From Achromobacter aegrifaciens (GTDB taxonomy: Bacteria > Pseudomonadota > Gammaproteobacteria > Burkholderiales > Burkholderiaceae_B): DNA of 64,000 bases. The position numbers were made by a program, and so were the translations under genes. Shown here in pieces: positions 1-10,208 of the stretch. Where the stretch lies: assembly GCF_902859735.1 (NCBI RefSeq), contig NZ_CADIJY010000005.1, forward strand, positions 1-64,000, in the 5' to 3' direction. Within the stretch, counting starts at the first letter, position 1. Each line of letters begins with the position of its first letter. The notes below the pieces were generated by a model. The model was not told where the DNA came from. It made no database searches and saw nothing but the letters and a program-made list of their open reading frames with translations.

Positions 1-142
1 AGCTTACGGCCGCCCGCGCGGCCGTAAGCTACGGGCAACGCAAGACTCGTCACCGATCACGGATCTAGCAGCGCAGCGACCCAAGACGTACGTAGCCCGT
101 AGGCGCGGGCGACCTACGAAGAACGCGCAGCCGCCAAAAAGA
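1..142 (-). repeat. Structured dispersed element, copy 1 (downstream of rodA)
   Basis: The first 30 bases form a perfect 12-bp stem with a 6-nt loop (arms AGCTTACGGCCG and CGGCCGTAAGCT). Next to it lies a core containing CTAGCAGCGCAGCG and CCAAGACG, then a second small hairpin with CGTAGG/CCTACG arms. The same arrangement recurs at 24811-24955. Read in the rodA direction the order is small hairpin, core, big palindrome, and the palindrome ends 113 nt after the rodA stop. No long T-run is visible, so a simple intrinsic terminator is not obvious. The family is not one I recognise, and the copy may continue beyond the window edge. Confidence 0.6.
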
Positions 143-1279
143 TCAAGTCTTAACCGACCGATGCCGACTAACACTCATCATGATCCCAAACGCAATCCCC
201 ATGGTGAACAAAGCCGTCCCCCCATAGCTCATGAACGGCAACGGCACCCCCACCACAGGCAGAATCCCCGTCACCATCCCCACGTTCACGAATACATAGA
301 TGAACAGCATCATCGTCAGCGCCCCGACCAGCAACCTGCCGAACTGCGACGATGCCCGTGACGCGATCGTCAGTCCTCGCGCCATCATCAGCCCATACAG
401 CACCAGCATGGCGATGCCGCCGTAGAGTCCGAATTCTTCCGCGTACACCGCGAAGATGAAGTCGGTGGTGCGTTCGGGGATGAAGTCCAGGTGCGTCTGC
501 GTGCCCTTCATGTAGCCCTTGCCGTACACCCCGCCCGAGCCCACCGCGATCATCGACTGGATCGTATGGAAGCCCTTGCCCAGCGGATCGGAACTGGGGT
601 TGAGCAGCGTGCACACCCGGTGCTTCTGGTAGTCGTGCAGCACCACCCAGTCCACGTCGGGCTCGCATAACTGGTCTTCGTAGTAGATCAGCGTGCCTAT
701 GCCGATGATGCCCGCCAGCATTACCGGCACCAGCAGCTTGAAAGACAGGCCCGCGAAATAGATCACGAAGAAGCCGGCGCCAAACACCAGCAGCGCCGTC
801 CCCAGGTCGGGCTGCAGCACGATCAGGGCGAAAGGCGCGGCCAGCATGGCGGCGGCGGCCAGGAAGTCGCGGATGCGGACGGCGCCTTCGTGGCGCTGGA
901 AGTACCAGGCCAGCATCATGGGCACGGCGATCTTCATCATCTCGGAAGGCTGGATGCGGGTCACGCCCAGGTTCAGCCAGCGGGTCGCGCCCTTGCTGGT
1001 TTCGCCGAAGAACTCCACGCCCAGCAGCAGCACTACCCCCACCACGTAGAAGGGCAAGGCCAGCTTCATCAGCCACTTCGGCGGAATCAGGGCCATGGTC
1101 CACATGGCAAAGAAGGCGATGATGAAATTGCGCGACTGTTCGGCGAAGCGCCAGTCCGTGCCGCCCACCGCGGAATGCATGACCGTCATGCCCAGCGCGG
1201 CGAACATCAGCAGGATCGCCAGCAGCGGCCAATCGAAGGCCGTGAACACACGTAGCAGGATAAGGCCCAGGCGTTTCAT
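143..1279 (-). CDS. rodA: RodA, SEDS peptidoglycan glycosyltransferase
   Basis: The product is a 378-residue polytopic membrane protein that polymerises lipid II glycan strands during lateral wall synthesis, working with PBP2 in the elongasome. About ten hydrophobic segments are visible. SEDS landmarks are GATRWLNLG near residue 100 followed by QPSEMMK, and a C-terminal half with TQTHLDFIPERTTDFIF, typical of the RodA/FtsW family. The ATG at 1279 is chosen because it overlaps the last base of the mrdA TAA stop (TAATG), the expected coupled arrangement; a longer frame upstream would lie inside mrdA. It is the last gene of the mre/mrd cluster and is followed by a structured repeat rather than by another gene. 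Confidence 0.95.
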   Translation of the reverse strand: MKRLGLILLRVFTAFDWPLLAILLMFAALGMTVMHSAVGGTDWRFAEQSRNFIIAFFAMWTMALIPPKWLMKLALPFYVVGVVLLLGVEFFGETSKGATRWLNLGVTRIQPSEMMKIAVPMMLAWYFQRHEGAVRIRDFLAAAAMLAAPFALIVLQPDLGTALLVFGAGFFVIYFAGLSFKLLVPVMLAGIIGIGTLIYYEDQLCEPDVDWVVLHDYQKHRVCTLLNPSSDPLGKGFHTIQSMIAVGSGGVYGKGYMKGTQTHLDFIPERTTDFIFAVYAEEFGLYGGIAMLVLYGLMMARGLTIASRASSQFGRLLVGALTMMLFIYVFVNVGMVTGILPVVGVPLPFMSYGGTALFTMGIAFGIMMSVSRHRSVKT

Positions 1280-3204
1280 TATCGGCGCACCACGTCGGAA
1301 GCGATTTCCTCGACCGAGGCCAGGGGGTCGGCGCGCTCGGGCCGCACGATCTTGTCCTGACGGTCCTTGGCCAGCCAATAGTCGAACACCTTGCGCGCGA
1401 CCGGAGCGGCGACGCTCGCGCCCCAGCCGGCGTTCTCGACGATCAGCGCCACCGCGATGCGCGGATGCTCAAGCGGCGCAAAGCCCATGAACAAGGCGTG
1501 GTCGCGCAGGCGTTCGTCGATGGCGCTGGCGCGGTAATGGCCGCCGCGCAGGCTGAACACCTGCGCGGTGCCGGTCTTGCCGGCCGCCTGGTAGGCCGTA
1601 TTGGCGAACGCGCGCCGCGCCGTACCGGCGCGCACCACATCCGCCATGGCGTTCTTGATCACATCCACGTTGGCCTGCTTGAGGGGAATGCGGTAGTCGG
1701 GCGCGGACTCGGTGGCCTTGGCCACGCCGCTGCGCGGATCGCGCACCGCGTGCACCAGGTGCGGGCGGCGGTACAGGCCGTTGTTGGCCAGGGTGGACGT
1801 GCCCTGCGCCAGCTGCAACAGCGTGAAGGCGTTGTAGCCCTGACCCACCGCCACCGAAATCGTTTCGCCCGCGTACCAGCGCTGGCGGTCCTTGTCCTTG
1901 TAGGCCGAGCGTTTCCAGTCGGTCGAAGGCAGCACGCCGCGCTTTTCGCCTTCCAGGTCGATGCCTGTGATCTGGCCGAAGCCGAACTGCTTGGCGAAAT
2001 CATGCAGCGCGTTCACGCCGATTTCCGGACCCAGCGAATAGAAATAGGTGTCGGACGACACCACGATCGCCTTGTGCATGTCCGTCATGCCATAGGCCGC
2101 GCCGCCGGCGTTGCGGAATTTCTGGCCGCCGAATTCGTAATAGCCGGGGTCGGAGATGCGATCGGTGGCGCGGCGCTTGCCCAGTTCCAGCGCGGCCAGG
2201 CCCACAAAGGGCTTGTAGGTGGAACCGATGGGATAGGTGCCGTACAGCGGCCGGTTGATAAGGGGATGGTCCGGCGATTCATTCAGCATGCGCCAATTGT
2301 CCACGTCGATGCCGTCCACGAACAGGTTCGGGTCGTAGGAAGGCTGCGAGACAAAGGCCAGTACCTCGCCGGTATCGGGGTCGATGGCGACCAGCGCCCC
2401 GCGCTGCCCCTCGAATGCGGCTTCGGCCACCTTCTGCAGCCCCAGGTCGATGGACAGCATGATGTCGGAGCCCGGCACCGGGTCGATCCGGCGCAGCGTG
2501 CGCATGGGGCGTCCGCCTGCGGTGACTTCGACTTCTTCCAGCCCGGTGCGGCCGTGCAGCTGCTCCTCCCAGGTCTTTTCGATGCCCTTCTTGCCGATGA
2601 CGTCGGTGCCGCGATAGTTGCCCAGCTGGCCGGCGCGGTCCAGTTCTTCGATATCGCCTTCGGCGATGCGGCCGATGTAGCCGACCACGTGGGCCGCCGA
2701 CACGCCCTGCGGATACTCGCGCACCCAGCGCGCGCGCAGCTCCACGCCCGGGAACTGGAACGAATGCGCGGCGAACCAGGCGGCTTCGGTTTCGTTGAGG
2801 TTATTGCGCAGCTGCAGGCTGGCGTAGCGGCTGGACTCGGCGGCGCGGCGCTTGAAGCGGCGCTGGTCGGCCGGGCTGATGTACACGACTTCGGTCAGGC
2901 GTTCGAACAGCGCGCTGAGGTTCCCTGCCTGTGCCGGCACGACCTCCAGCGTATAGGTGCGGTAGTTGCGCGCCAGCACCTCGCCGTTGCGGTCCAGGAT
3001 CTCGCCGCGTCGCGGCGGGATGGGCACGACCGCGATGCGGTTGCGGTCGGCGCGCTCGGACAGACCCTCGTAGCGGTCGACCTGCAGGTACCAGAAGCGG
3101 CCGATCAGCACGCCGAAGCAGGCCAGCGCGAACAGCCCGCCCACCCAGGCGCGCAGGCGGAAACGCTGCTTCTGCTGCTGGCCGGTTTTCTTGAATTCGA
3201 ACAT
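1279..3204 (-). CDS. mrdA: Penicillin-binding protein 2 (elongation transpeptidase)
   Basis: The product is a 641-residue class B PBP that cross-links peptidoglycan during rod elongation, anchored in the inner membrane with its catalytic domain in the periplasm. A short cytoplasmic N-terminus precedes one transmembrane segment at about residues 20-40. The PBP dimerisation/pedestal region follows, then the transpeptidase domain. Active-site motifs are visible: the SxxK serine in GSTYKPF near residue 328, SSD near 384 (SxN/D motif) and KTGT near 542. Length is normal for the family. It begins 15 nt after mreD and its stop overlaps the rodA start, so translation with RodA is probably coupled. 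Confidence 0.95.
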   Translation of the reverse strand: MFEFKKTGQQQKQRFRLRAWVGGLFALACFGVLIGRFWYLQVDRYEGLSERADRNRIAVVPIPPRRGEILDRNGEVLARNYRTYTLEVVPAQAGNLSALFERLTEVVYISPADQRRFKRRAAESSRYASLQLRNNLNETEAAWFAAHSFQFPGVELRARWVREYPQGVSAAHVVGYIGRIAEGDIEELDRAGQLGNYRGTDVIGKKGIEKTWEEQLHGRTGLEEVEVTAGGRPMRTLRRIDPVPGSDIMLSIDLGLQKVAEAAFEGQRGALVAIDPDTGEVLAFVSQPSYDPNLFVDGIDVDNWRMLNESPDHPLINRPLYGTYPIGSTYKPFVGLAALELGKRRATDRISDPGYYEFGGQKFRNAGGAAYGMTDMHKAIVVSSDTYFYSLGPEIGVNALHDFAKQFGFGQITGIDLEGEKRGVLPSTDWKRSAYKDKDRQRWYAGETISVAVGQGYNAFTLLQLAQGTSTLANNGLYRRPHLVHAVRDPRSGVAKATESAPDYRIPLKQANVDVIKNAMADVVRAGTARRAFANTAYQAAGKTGTAQVFSLRGGHYRASAIDERLRDHALFMGFAPLEHPRIAVALIVENAGWGASVAAPVARKVFDYWLAKDRQDKIVRPERADPLASVEEIASDVVRR

Positions 3205-3219
3205 GACGCGGCGCCGCCG

Positions 3220-3786
3220 TCAGGCGGAGGAGGATTCAGCGTCGTCGACACCGCGCTGCGGCAAGTGCAGAACCCAGCCCGCCAGCGGCCACAAGGCGGT
3301 GGTCAGGAGCACGCTGATGCCCCAGTCCCAACCCGGCCATTTGCCGGCCAGCCACGCATGGATGATCTGGGTCACGAAGCGGGCAATGAAGAACACAGGC
3401 AGCATGTGCATGGCCTGGCTCCAGAGGTCGAAGCGCTGCAGCCGGCGGTGCAACACCACCGCGCCGTAGGCGACCAGCGTGTACGACAGCGCATGCTCGC
3501 CCAAGAGGCCGGCGTCGTGCACGTCCATCAGCAGCCCAAAGAAGAAGGCGGTGAACAAGCCGACGCGGCGCGGCTCATGCACGCACCAGAAGGCGATGAT
3601 CAGCAGCAGGATGTCGGGCGCGCCCTGCCACAGGCGCCAGGGCAGCAGCGACACCAGCCACGCCACCAGCACCGTGGCCCAGACGAACAAGCCGTGCGCC
3701 GGGCCGGAGAGCCGGTCGGGCTGCACGTTGCTGGGGGTGCCGAGGCGGCGCGCGGCCTGCCCCGAGGATTGATTAGTCCGATCCAC
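3220..3786 (-). CDS. mreD: Rod shape-determining protein MreD
   Basis: The product is a small integral membrane protein (188 residues, about five hydrophobic segments) that accompanies MreB and MreC in the elongasome. Segments LFVWATVLVAWLVSLLPW and ILLLIIAFW and the phrase GLLMDVHDAGLLGEHALSY fit the MreD family, in which a GLxxD motif is usual. I place the start at the GTG at 3786 because AGGAGG lies nine bases upstream on the coding strand; an ATG at 3828 would push 14 more residues into mreC and has no such site. The gene therefore overlaps the end of mreC by 14 nt. Confidence 0.9.
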   Translation of the reverse strand: MDRTNQSSGQAARRLGTPSNVQPDRLSGPAHGLFVWATVLVAWLVSLLPWRLWQGAPDILLLIIAFWCVHEPRRVGLFTAFFFGLLMDVHDAGLLGEHALSYTLVAYGAVVLHRRLQRFDLWSQAMHMLPVFFIARFVTQIIHAWLAGKWPGWDWGISVLLTTALWPLAGWVLHLPQRGVDDAESSSA

Positions 3787-4657
3787 CGGAATCGACCTCC
3801 TGACGGTTGGACTCGGCGCGCTCCACATCGACCTGCAAGACCAGGAAGTGGCGGTAGCGTTCGGGATGGGCCAGCGGTTCGCATACGGCGCGCGCGAAGC
3901 CGGAGGCGGTGTCGCGTTCGACCGAGGTCACCTTGGCCACCGGCAGGCCTGCCGGGAACAGCCCGCCGACGCCGCTGGTGACGATGGTATCGCCTTCCTT
4001 GATGTCGGCGTTGGCGGCAAGGTAACGAACTTCCATCTTGCCGGGCGAGTTGCCGCCGAACGCAATCAGTCGCAGGCCGTTGCGCAGCAGCTGCACGGGG
4101 ATGGAGACCTGTTCGTCGGTGACCAGCGCCGCCTCGGCGGTCATGGGCGTGACGCGCACGATCTGCCCGACCACGCCGCCTTCGTCGATTACCGGCATGC
4201 CCGGGGCCAGCCCCGCCTTGCTGCCCTTGTTGAACACCAGGCGCTGCGTGAATGCGTTGGTGGGTTCATACATGACCTCGACCACCACCGCGGATTGCGC
4301 CACGGTATCGGTCACCCCGAGCAGCCGGCGCAACTGCGAGTTCTCGGCAGCCAGCTGGGCGCCATGCGTGGTCACCTGTGCCAGCTCGATGCGCTGGCGC
4401 TGCAAGGCTTCGTTTTCGCTACGGATGAGATTGGCCGCGTTGACCCATTCGTTCACTTGCTGGACGAGGTCTCGCGGCGCCATGACGGCGCGTTGGAAGG
4501 GATACAGCGCGACGGACATTGCGCGGCGCGCCGGTTCCAGCATGCGCCATTGCGAATCCATGACGATCAGGGCCAACGCAAGGACGACCAGAACGACCAG
4601 CCGCACCTCCGCAGGTGGGCCGCGCCTGAATAGGGGAGGAGTCCCTTGTCGTTGCAT
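3773..4657 (-). CDS. mreC: Rod shape-determining protein MreC
   Basis: The product is a bitopic periplasmic scaffold protein of 294 residues that links the MreB filament to wall enzymes such as PBP2. One transmembrane segment lies at about residues 17-35. A coiled coil follows at about 60-110, rich in heptad-like leucines (NEALQRQRIELAQ, AENSQLRRLLG), and then the beta-rich MreC core with NKGSKAGLAPGMPV and DEGGVVGQIV. It lies between mreB (84 nt gap) and mreD (14 nt overlap). No unusual feature is seen apart from a C-terminal tail that ends soon after the conserved core. Confidence 0.95.
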   Translation of the reverse strand: MQRQGTPPLFRRGPPAEVRLVVLVVLALALIVMDSQWRMLEPARRAMSVALYPFQRAVMAPRDLVQQVNEWVNAANLIRSENEALQRQRIELAQVTTHGAQLAAENSQLRRLLGVTDTVAQSAVVVEVMYEPTNAFTQRLVFNKGSKAGLAPGMPVIDEGGVVGQIVRVTPMTAEAALVTDEQVSIPVQLLRNGLRLIAFGGNSPGKMEVRYLAANADIKEGDTIVTSGVGGLFPAGLPVAKVTSVERDTASGFARAVCEPLAHPERYRHFLVLQVDVERAESNRQEVDSGGSD

Positions 4658-4741
4658 GAATATCAGCCCGGACGCCCGCGTCCGTCGCTCCGGCAGCGGC
4701 CGGAGCCGTGAAAAAGCGGGGCTCCGGGCTGGCGGGCAAAA

Positions 4742-6012
<1,271 letters not shown>

Positions 6013-6321
6013 ATGGCGCTCAATGACACAGATGTGGCCCGCATTGCCCGGCTGGCCAGAATCGAACTGACCCCCGACCAGCGCACCGTCGCGCAGGCCG
6101 AACTCAACGGCATCCTCCACCTGATCGAACGGCTCCAGTCCGTCGATACCCAGGGGGTCGAACCCCTGGCTCACCCGCTGTCCGCCCATGAGGACATCGT
6201 GCTGCGCCTGCGTGAAGATGTCGTGACCGAACCCAGCTCGGAGGCCCGCCGCGAGGAGCTGCTGGCCAACGCCCCCGACGCCCAGGAAGGCCTGTTCCTG
6301 GTTCCCAAGGTCCTGGATTAA
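6013..6321 (+). CDS. gatC: Asp-tRNA(Asn)/Glu-tRNA(Gln) amidotransferase subunit GatC
   Basis: The product is the small 102-residue GatC subunit, which wraps around GatA and GatB and stabilises the heterotrimer that converts misacylated Glu-tRNA(Gln) or Asp-tRNA(Asn) to the amidated form. The N-terminal ALNDTDVARIARLARIEL and the C-terminal LVPKVLD are typical of the family. The ATG at 6013 gives the usual N-terminus; an in-frame TTG four codons earlier is possible but less likely. The gene is first in gatCAB, with gatA beginning three bases after its stop codon. Confidence 0.95.
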   Translation: MALNDTDVARIARLARIELTPDQRTVAQAELNGILHLIERLQSVDTQGVEPLAHPLSAHEDIVLRLREDVVTEPSSEARREELLANAPDAQEGLFLVPKVLD

Positions 6322-6324
6322 GTC

Positions 6325-7860
6325 ATGACGAAACCCGCTCTGCACACCCAATTCAAGGGGATCGCCGCCCTGCGCGCGGCCCTTGCGCAACGCCAGATCA
6401 GCGCCGTCGAGCTCGCCCAAAGCGGCCTGGCGGCCGCTGAAGCGGCCAGCGGCCTGAATTGCTTTTTACATATTGACGCCGAATTGACGCTGGCCCAGGC
6501 TCGCGCCGCCGACGCCGCGCTGGCGTCCGGCTCGGCCGGCCCGCTGGCGGGCATCCCGATCGCCCACAAGGACGCCTTCGTCACCCGCGGCTGGCGCACC
6601 ACCGCCGGCAGCAAGATGCTCGAAGGCTACGTCAGCCCGTTCGACGCCACCGTCGTCGAACGCCTGGGCGAAGCGGGCGCCGTGTCGCTCGGCAAGCTGA
6701 ACTGCGACGAATTCGCCATGGGTTCCGGCAACGAGAACTCCGCCTACGGCGCGGTCAAGAACCCCTGGGACCACGCCGCCGTGCCCGGCGGCTCCTCGGG
6801 CGGCTCGGCCGCTGCCGTGGCCGCCCGCCTGGTGGCGGCCGCCACCGGCACCGACACCGGCGGCTCGGTGCGCCAGCCCGCCGCCCTGTGCGGCGTCAGC
6901 GGCATCAAGCCCACCTACGGCACCGTATCCCGCTTTGGCATGGTGGCCTTCGGCTCCAGCCTGGACCAGGCCGGCCCGCTGGCCGAAAGCGCCCGGGACC
7001 TGCTCGAACTGCTGGACGTCATCAGCGGCTTCGATCCGCGCGACGCCACCAGCCTGGAAAAATGCGACGCCGCCGCCAACGCGCCCGGCCGCGTCCGGCG
7101 CGACTTCGAGGCGGCCCAGGGCCGTTTCGATGCCGCCGGCAGCCAGCCGTTGAAAGGCCTGCGCATCGGCGTGCCCGCCGAGTACTTCGGCGCCGGCCTG
7201 GCGCCCGACGTGGCCGCCGCGGTCGAGGCCGCGCTGGTCCAGTTCGAAGCCCTGGGCGCCGTGCGCGTGCCGGTGTCGCTGCCGCGCACCGAACTCGCCA
7301 TTCCCGCCTACTACGTCATCGCCCCCGCGGAAGCGTCCAGCAACCTCGCGCGCTACGACGGCGTGCGCTACGGCCACCGCGCCGCCCAGTACGGCGACCT
7401 GAACGAAATGATCAGCCGCTCGCGCGCCGAAGGCTTCGGCGACGAGGTCAAGCGCCGCATCCTGATCGGCACCTACGTGCTGTCCCACGGCTACTACGAC
7501 GCCTACTACCTGCAGGCGCAGCGCCTGCGCCGCATGATCGCGCAAGACTTCCAGCGCGCCTACGCCGACCAGTGCGACGTGATCATGGGCCCGGTGACGC
7601 CCACGGTGGCCAAGAACATCGGCGACAACCGCGACGATCCCACGGCCGACTGGCTGGCCGACGTCTACACGCTGGGCGTGAGCCTGGCCGGCCTGCCTGC
7701 GATGTCGATCCCCTGCGGCTTCGGTGGCGCTGGCAACCAGCGCCCGGTGGGTCTCCAGATCATCGGCAACTATTTCGACGAAGGCCGCCTGCTGGCCATC
7801 GCCGACCGCTACCAACAAGTGACGGACTGGCACACGCGTGCCCCGGTCCAGCAAGGCTGA
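6325..7860 (+). CDS. gatA: Glutamyl-tRNA(Gln) amidotransferase subunit GatA
   Basis: The product is the 511-residue amidase subunit that hydrolyses glutamine and channels ammonia to GatB. The amidase-signature Ser-cisSer-Lys triad is visible as Lys82 (AHKDAF), Ser157 in [10 protein letters not shown] and Ser181 in [11 protein letters not shown]; the spacings match characterised GatA enzymes. The C-terminal half contains [13 protein letters not shown] and a PVTPTVA segment common in the family. The 3-nt gap after gatC and 4-nt gap before gatB indicate a tight operon. Confidence 0.97.
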   Translation: MTKPALHTQFKGIAALRAALAQRQISAVELAQSGLAAAEAASGLNCFLHIDAELTLAQARAADAALASGSAGPLAGIPIAHKDAFVTRGWRTTAGSKMLEGYVSPFDATVVERLGEAGAVSLGKLNCDEFAMGSGNENSAYGAVKNPWDHAAVPGGSSGGSAAAVAARLVAAATGTDTGGSVRQPAALCGVSGIKPTYGTVSRFGMVAFGSSLDQAGPLAESARDLLELLDVISGFDPRDATSLEKCDAAANAPGRVRRDFEAAQGRFDAAGSQPLKGLRIGVPAEYFGAGLAPDVAAAVEAALVQFEALGAVRVPVSLPRTELAIPAYYVIAPAEASSNLARYDGVRYGHRAAQYGDLNEMISRSRAEGFGDEVKRRILIGTYVLSHGYYDAYYLQAQRLRRMIAQDFQRAYADQCDVIMGPVTPTVAKNIGDNRDDPTADWLADVYTLGVSLAGLPAMSIPCGFGGAGNQRPVGLQIIGNYFDEGRLLAIADRYQQVTDWHTRAPVQQG

Positions 7861-7864
7861 GAAC

Positions 7865-9322
7865 ATGAACTGGGAAATCGTCATCGGCCTGGAAACGCAC
7901 ACCCAGCTTTCCACGGACTCCAAGATTTTTTCGGGTAGCAGCACCGAATTCGGCGCCGCGCCCAACACCCACGCCAACGTGGTCGACCTGGCGCTGCCGG
8001 GCAGCCTGCCGGTCATGAACCGCGGCGCCGCCGAACGCGCCATCCGCTTCGGTCTGGCCGTGGGCGCCACCATCGCGCCGCGCTCGGTGTTCGCGCGCAA
8101 GAACTACTTCTACCCCGACCTGCCCAAGGGCTACCAGATCAGCCAATACGAGCTGCCGGTGGTGGTGGGCGGCTCGCTGTCCTTCTTCGTCGGCGAGGAA
8201 GAGAAAACCGTCAATCTGACGCGCGCCCACCTGGAAGAAGACGCGGGCAAGTCCCTGCACGACGACTTCAGCCTGGCCAACGGCGCCCCCGGCAGCGGCA
8301 TCGACCTGAACCGCGCCGGCACGCCGCTCCTGGAAATCGTGACGGAACCCGAAATGCGCTCGGCCGCCGAGGCCGTGGCCTACGCCCGCGCCCTGCACAG
8401 CCTGGTCGTGTGGCTGGGCATTTGCGACGGCAACATGCAGGAAGGTTCGTTCCGCTGCGACGCCAACGTGTCCGTGCGTCCCGTGGGCCAGAAGGAATTC
8501 GGCACCCGCACCGAGATCAAGAACGTCAACTCGTTCCGCTTCCTGGAACGCGCCATCGTCTATGAAGCGCGGCGCCAGATCGAGCTGATCGAGGATGGCG
8601 GCACGGTGGTCCAGGAAACCCGCCTGTACGATGCCGACCGCGACGAAACGCGCAGCATGCGCAGCAAGGAAGACGCGCACGACTACCGCTACTTCCCCGA
8701 CCCCGACCTGCCCACGCTGGTGATCTCCAGCGCCTGGGTCGACGAGGTCCGCGCCGCCATGCCCGAACTGCCGGCCGCCCAGCGCGCCCGTTTCGAATCC
8801 GAGTACGGCCTGCCCGCCTACGACGCCGCCCAGCTGACCGTCAGCCGCGACCTGGCCGCCTACTTCCAGGCGGTGGCGAACGCGCTGCCGGCCGGCCAGG
8901 CCAAGCTGGCCGCCAACTGGGTCATGGGCGAAGTCTCCGCCGCCCTGAACAAGGACGAAAAGAGCATCGCCGACTCTCCGGTCCAGGCGCCGGCGCTGGC
9001 CGCCCTGATCGGCCGCATCATCGACGGCACCATCTCCAACAAGATCGCCCGCGAAGTCTTCGGCGCCATGTGGGCCGGCGAGAACGGCGGTCAGCCTGAC
9101 GCCATCATCGAGGCGCGCGGGCTCAAGCAGATCAGCGACACCGGCGCCATCGGCGCCATGATCGACGAGGTGCTGGCCGCCAACCCGGCCATCGTGGAAG
9201 AGTACCGGGCCGGCAAGCAGAAGGCGTTCAATTCGCTGGTGGGCCAGATCATGAAGGCCGCCCGCGGCAAGGCGAATCCGCAGCAGGTGAATGATCTGTT
9301 GAAGCAGAAGCTGGACAGCTGA
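7865..9322 (+). CDS. gatB: Aspartyl/glutamyl-tRNA amidotransferase subunit GatB
   Basis: The product is the 485-residue kinase/transamidase subunit of GatCAB. It phosphorylates the misacylated tRNA side chain and receives ammonia from GatA. The N-terminal [33 protein letters not shown] and [11 protein letters not shown] are hallmark GatB segments; the C-terminal YqeY-like tail ends [13 protein letters not shown]. The start at 7865 gives the canonical N-terminus; the longer in-frame extension would overlap gatA. A strong terminator follows 50 bp downstream. Confidence 0.97.
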   Translation: MNWEIVIGLETHTQLSTDSKIFSGSSTEFGAAPNTHANVVDLALPGSLPVMNRGAAERAIRFGLAVGATIAPRSVFARKNYFYPDLPKGYQISQYELPVVVGGSLSFFVGEEEKTVNLTRAHLEEDAGKSLHDDFSLANGAPGSGIDLNRAGTPLLEIVTEPEMRSAAEAVAYARALHSLVVWLGICDGNMQEGSFRCDANVSVRPVGQKEFGTRTEIKNVNSFRFLERAIVYEARRQIELIEDGGTVVQETRLYDADRDETRSMRSKEDAHDYRYFPDPDLPTLVISSAWVDEVRAAMPELPAAQRARFESEYGLPAYDAAQLTVSRDLAAYFQAVANALPAGQAKLAANWVMGEVSAALNKDEKSIADSPVQAPALAALIGRIIDGTISNKIAREVFGAMWAGENGGQPDAIIEARGLKQISDTGAIGAMIDEVLAANPAIVEEYRAGKQKAFNSLVGQIMKAARGKANPQQVNDLLKQKLDS

Positions 9323-9370
9323 CCGCGCAGGACGCCCCGGCAACGGGCGCATTCCTGACGTATCAGACGA

Positions 9371-9410
9371 AACGAAGGGCCGCGGCATATTGCCGTGGCC
9401 CTTCGTTTAT
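9371..9410 (+). terminator. Rho-independent terminator of gatCAB
   Basis: A long stem (arms beginning AACGAAGGGCC and ending GGCCCTTCGTT, inner CGGCA/TGCCG, TAT loop, one G-T pair) is followed by TTTAT. It lies about 50 bp after the gatB stop and isolates gatCAB from the toxin-antitoxin pair. Confidence 0.85.
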
Positions 9411-9450
9411 CCAAGAATGATCCGGTCGACTTTTGCCCGGAGGCTTGGAC

Positions 9451-9696
9451 ATGAACTACCTGGAAATCAGCACCAGCGAACTACTGCACAGCTTTTCCGA
9501 CCACCTGCAGGCGGTCCGCGAAGGCCAGCATTTCATCATTTCACTGGACGGCGTGTTCTGCGCCAGGTTGACCCCGGTCCTACCCAGCACGTCGCTGGAT
9601 GCCCATGATGCGCTTGAGGCAATGAAAAGCTTCAAGCCAGCACCGGCCGTCCCCCACGAAGTCATCCGTTCCTGGGTCGAAGAGGGCCGGGAATGA
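9451..9696 (+). CDS. Phd/YefM-type antitoxin (VapB-like partner)
   Basis: The 81-residue protein immediately precedes and overlaps a PIN-domain toxin. Its N-terminus (NYLEISTSELLHSFSDHLQ followed by VREGQHFIISLDG) looks like the Phd/YefM DNA-binding fold, with a short acidic C-terminal tail (HEVIRSWVEEGRE) suited to binding the toxin. The ATG at 9451 is selected because GGAGG lies seven bases upstream. The stop overlaps the toxin start (ATGA), so the pair is translationally coupled. By analogy the antitoxin neutralises VapC and represses its own promoter, which must lie in the short gap after the gatB terminator. Family assignment is by pattern only. Confidence 0.75.
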   Translation: MNYLEISTSELLHSFSDHLQAVREGQHFIISLDGVFCARLTPVLPSTSLDAHDALEAMKSFKPAPAVPHEVIRSWVEEGRE

Positions 9697-10160
9697 ATCC
9701 GATCCATTTGATACCGGACGCCTCGCTTGCGCTGGCGTGGCTGGTCGACCGCGCGGACGCCCACGAAGCGCTGATGGCCCGGCATCTGCTGGAAACGGCC
9801 CACGAATCTGAAAACACGGTGCCCCTCATCTGGCACACGGAAGTCGCGAACGGCATGTTGCGCGCCGAACGTAGCCAACGGGCGTCGGCGGGTCAGCTGT
9901 TCTCGTTCAGACAGCTACTCGAACGCCTGCCCATACTTCCGGATCCGGCCGCCCCATCTTCCAGCGTGGCCCGCAGCTATCTGCTGGCTCGAACGCACGG
10001 CTTGACCGTCTACGATGCCAGCTATCTCGAACTGGCCCAAAGAACCAACGGCTATCTGGCCACCTTTGACCGCAAGCTGGCGGATGCCGCCCGGGCGAGC
10101 GGTGTTGCCGTCTTTGGCCAACCCCACGGCGTCGCCGAGCCAGCGGCAAGCTACGGTTAA
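9693..10160 (+). CDS. vapC: VapC-family PIN-domain toxin
   Basis: The product is a 155-residue PIN-domain protein, predicted Mg2+-dependent ribonuclease. The acidic catalytic set is in place: Asp9 (PDASLALAW), Glu50 (WHTEVANG), Asp108 (VYDASYLELA) and Asp126 (ATFDRKL). It overlaps the antitoxin by four bases. RNA targets cannot be inferred from the sequence. Housekeeping genes lie on both sides (gatB, pyrE), so the pair looks like a small acquired module without visible flanking repeats. Confidence 0.85.
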   Translation: MNPIHLIPDASLALAWLVDRADAHEALMARHLLETAHESENTVPLIWHTEVANGMLRAERSQRASAGQLFSFRQLLERLPILPDPAAPSSSVARSYLLARTHGLTVYDASYLELAQRTNGYLATFDRKLADAARASGVAVFGQPHGVAEPAASYG

Positions 10161-10190
10161 AAAAAGGGCAGCACCTGGCCGCCCCTTTCT
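10159..10190 (-). terminator. Probable terminator of pyrE
   Basis: On the minus strand AAAGGG and CCCTTT arms enclose about 14 nt and run into a seven-base T stretch, 19-50 nt after the pyrE stop codon. On the plus strand it lies directly at the vapC stop, so it may work in both directions, though the T-run favours pyrE. Confidence 0.55.
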
Positions 10191-10208
10191 ACTCGCCAAG
10201 GACGAGGT

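Noticed and set aside
1465-3981. 838-codon plus-strand open frame opposite mrdA, mreD and mreC
   Set aside because: It lies antisense to three firmly identified genes and has only low-complexity Ala/Arg/Gly/His-rich sequence.
9371-10200. Integration site or insertion-sequence ends around the toxin-antitoxin pair
   Set aside because: Both hairpins flanking the pair read as terminators of neighbouring genes; no matching terminal repeats or target duplications were seen.
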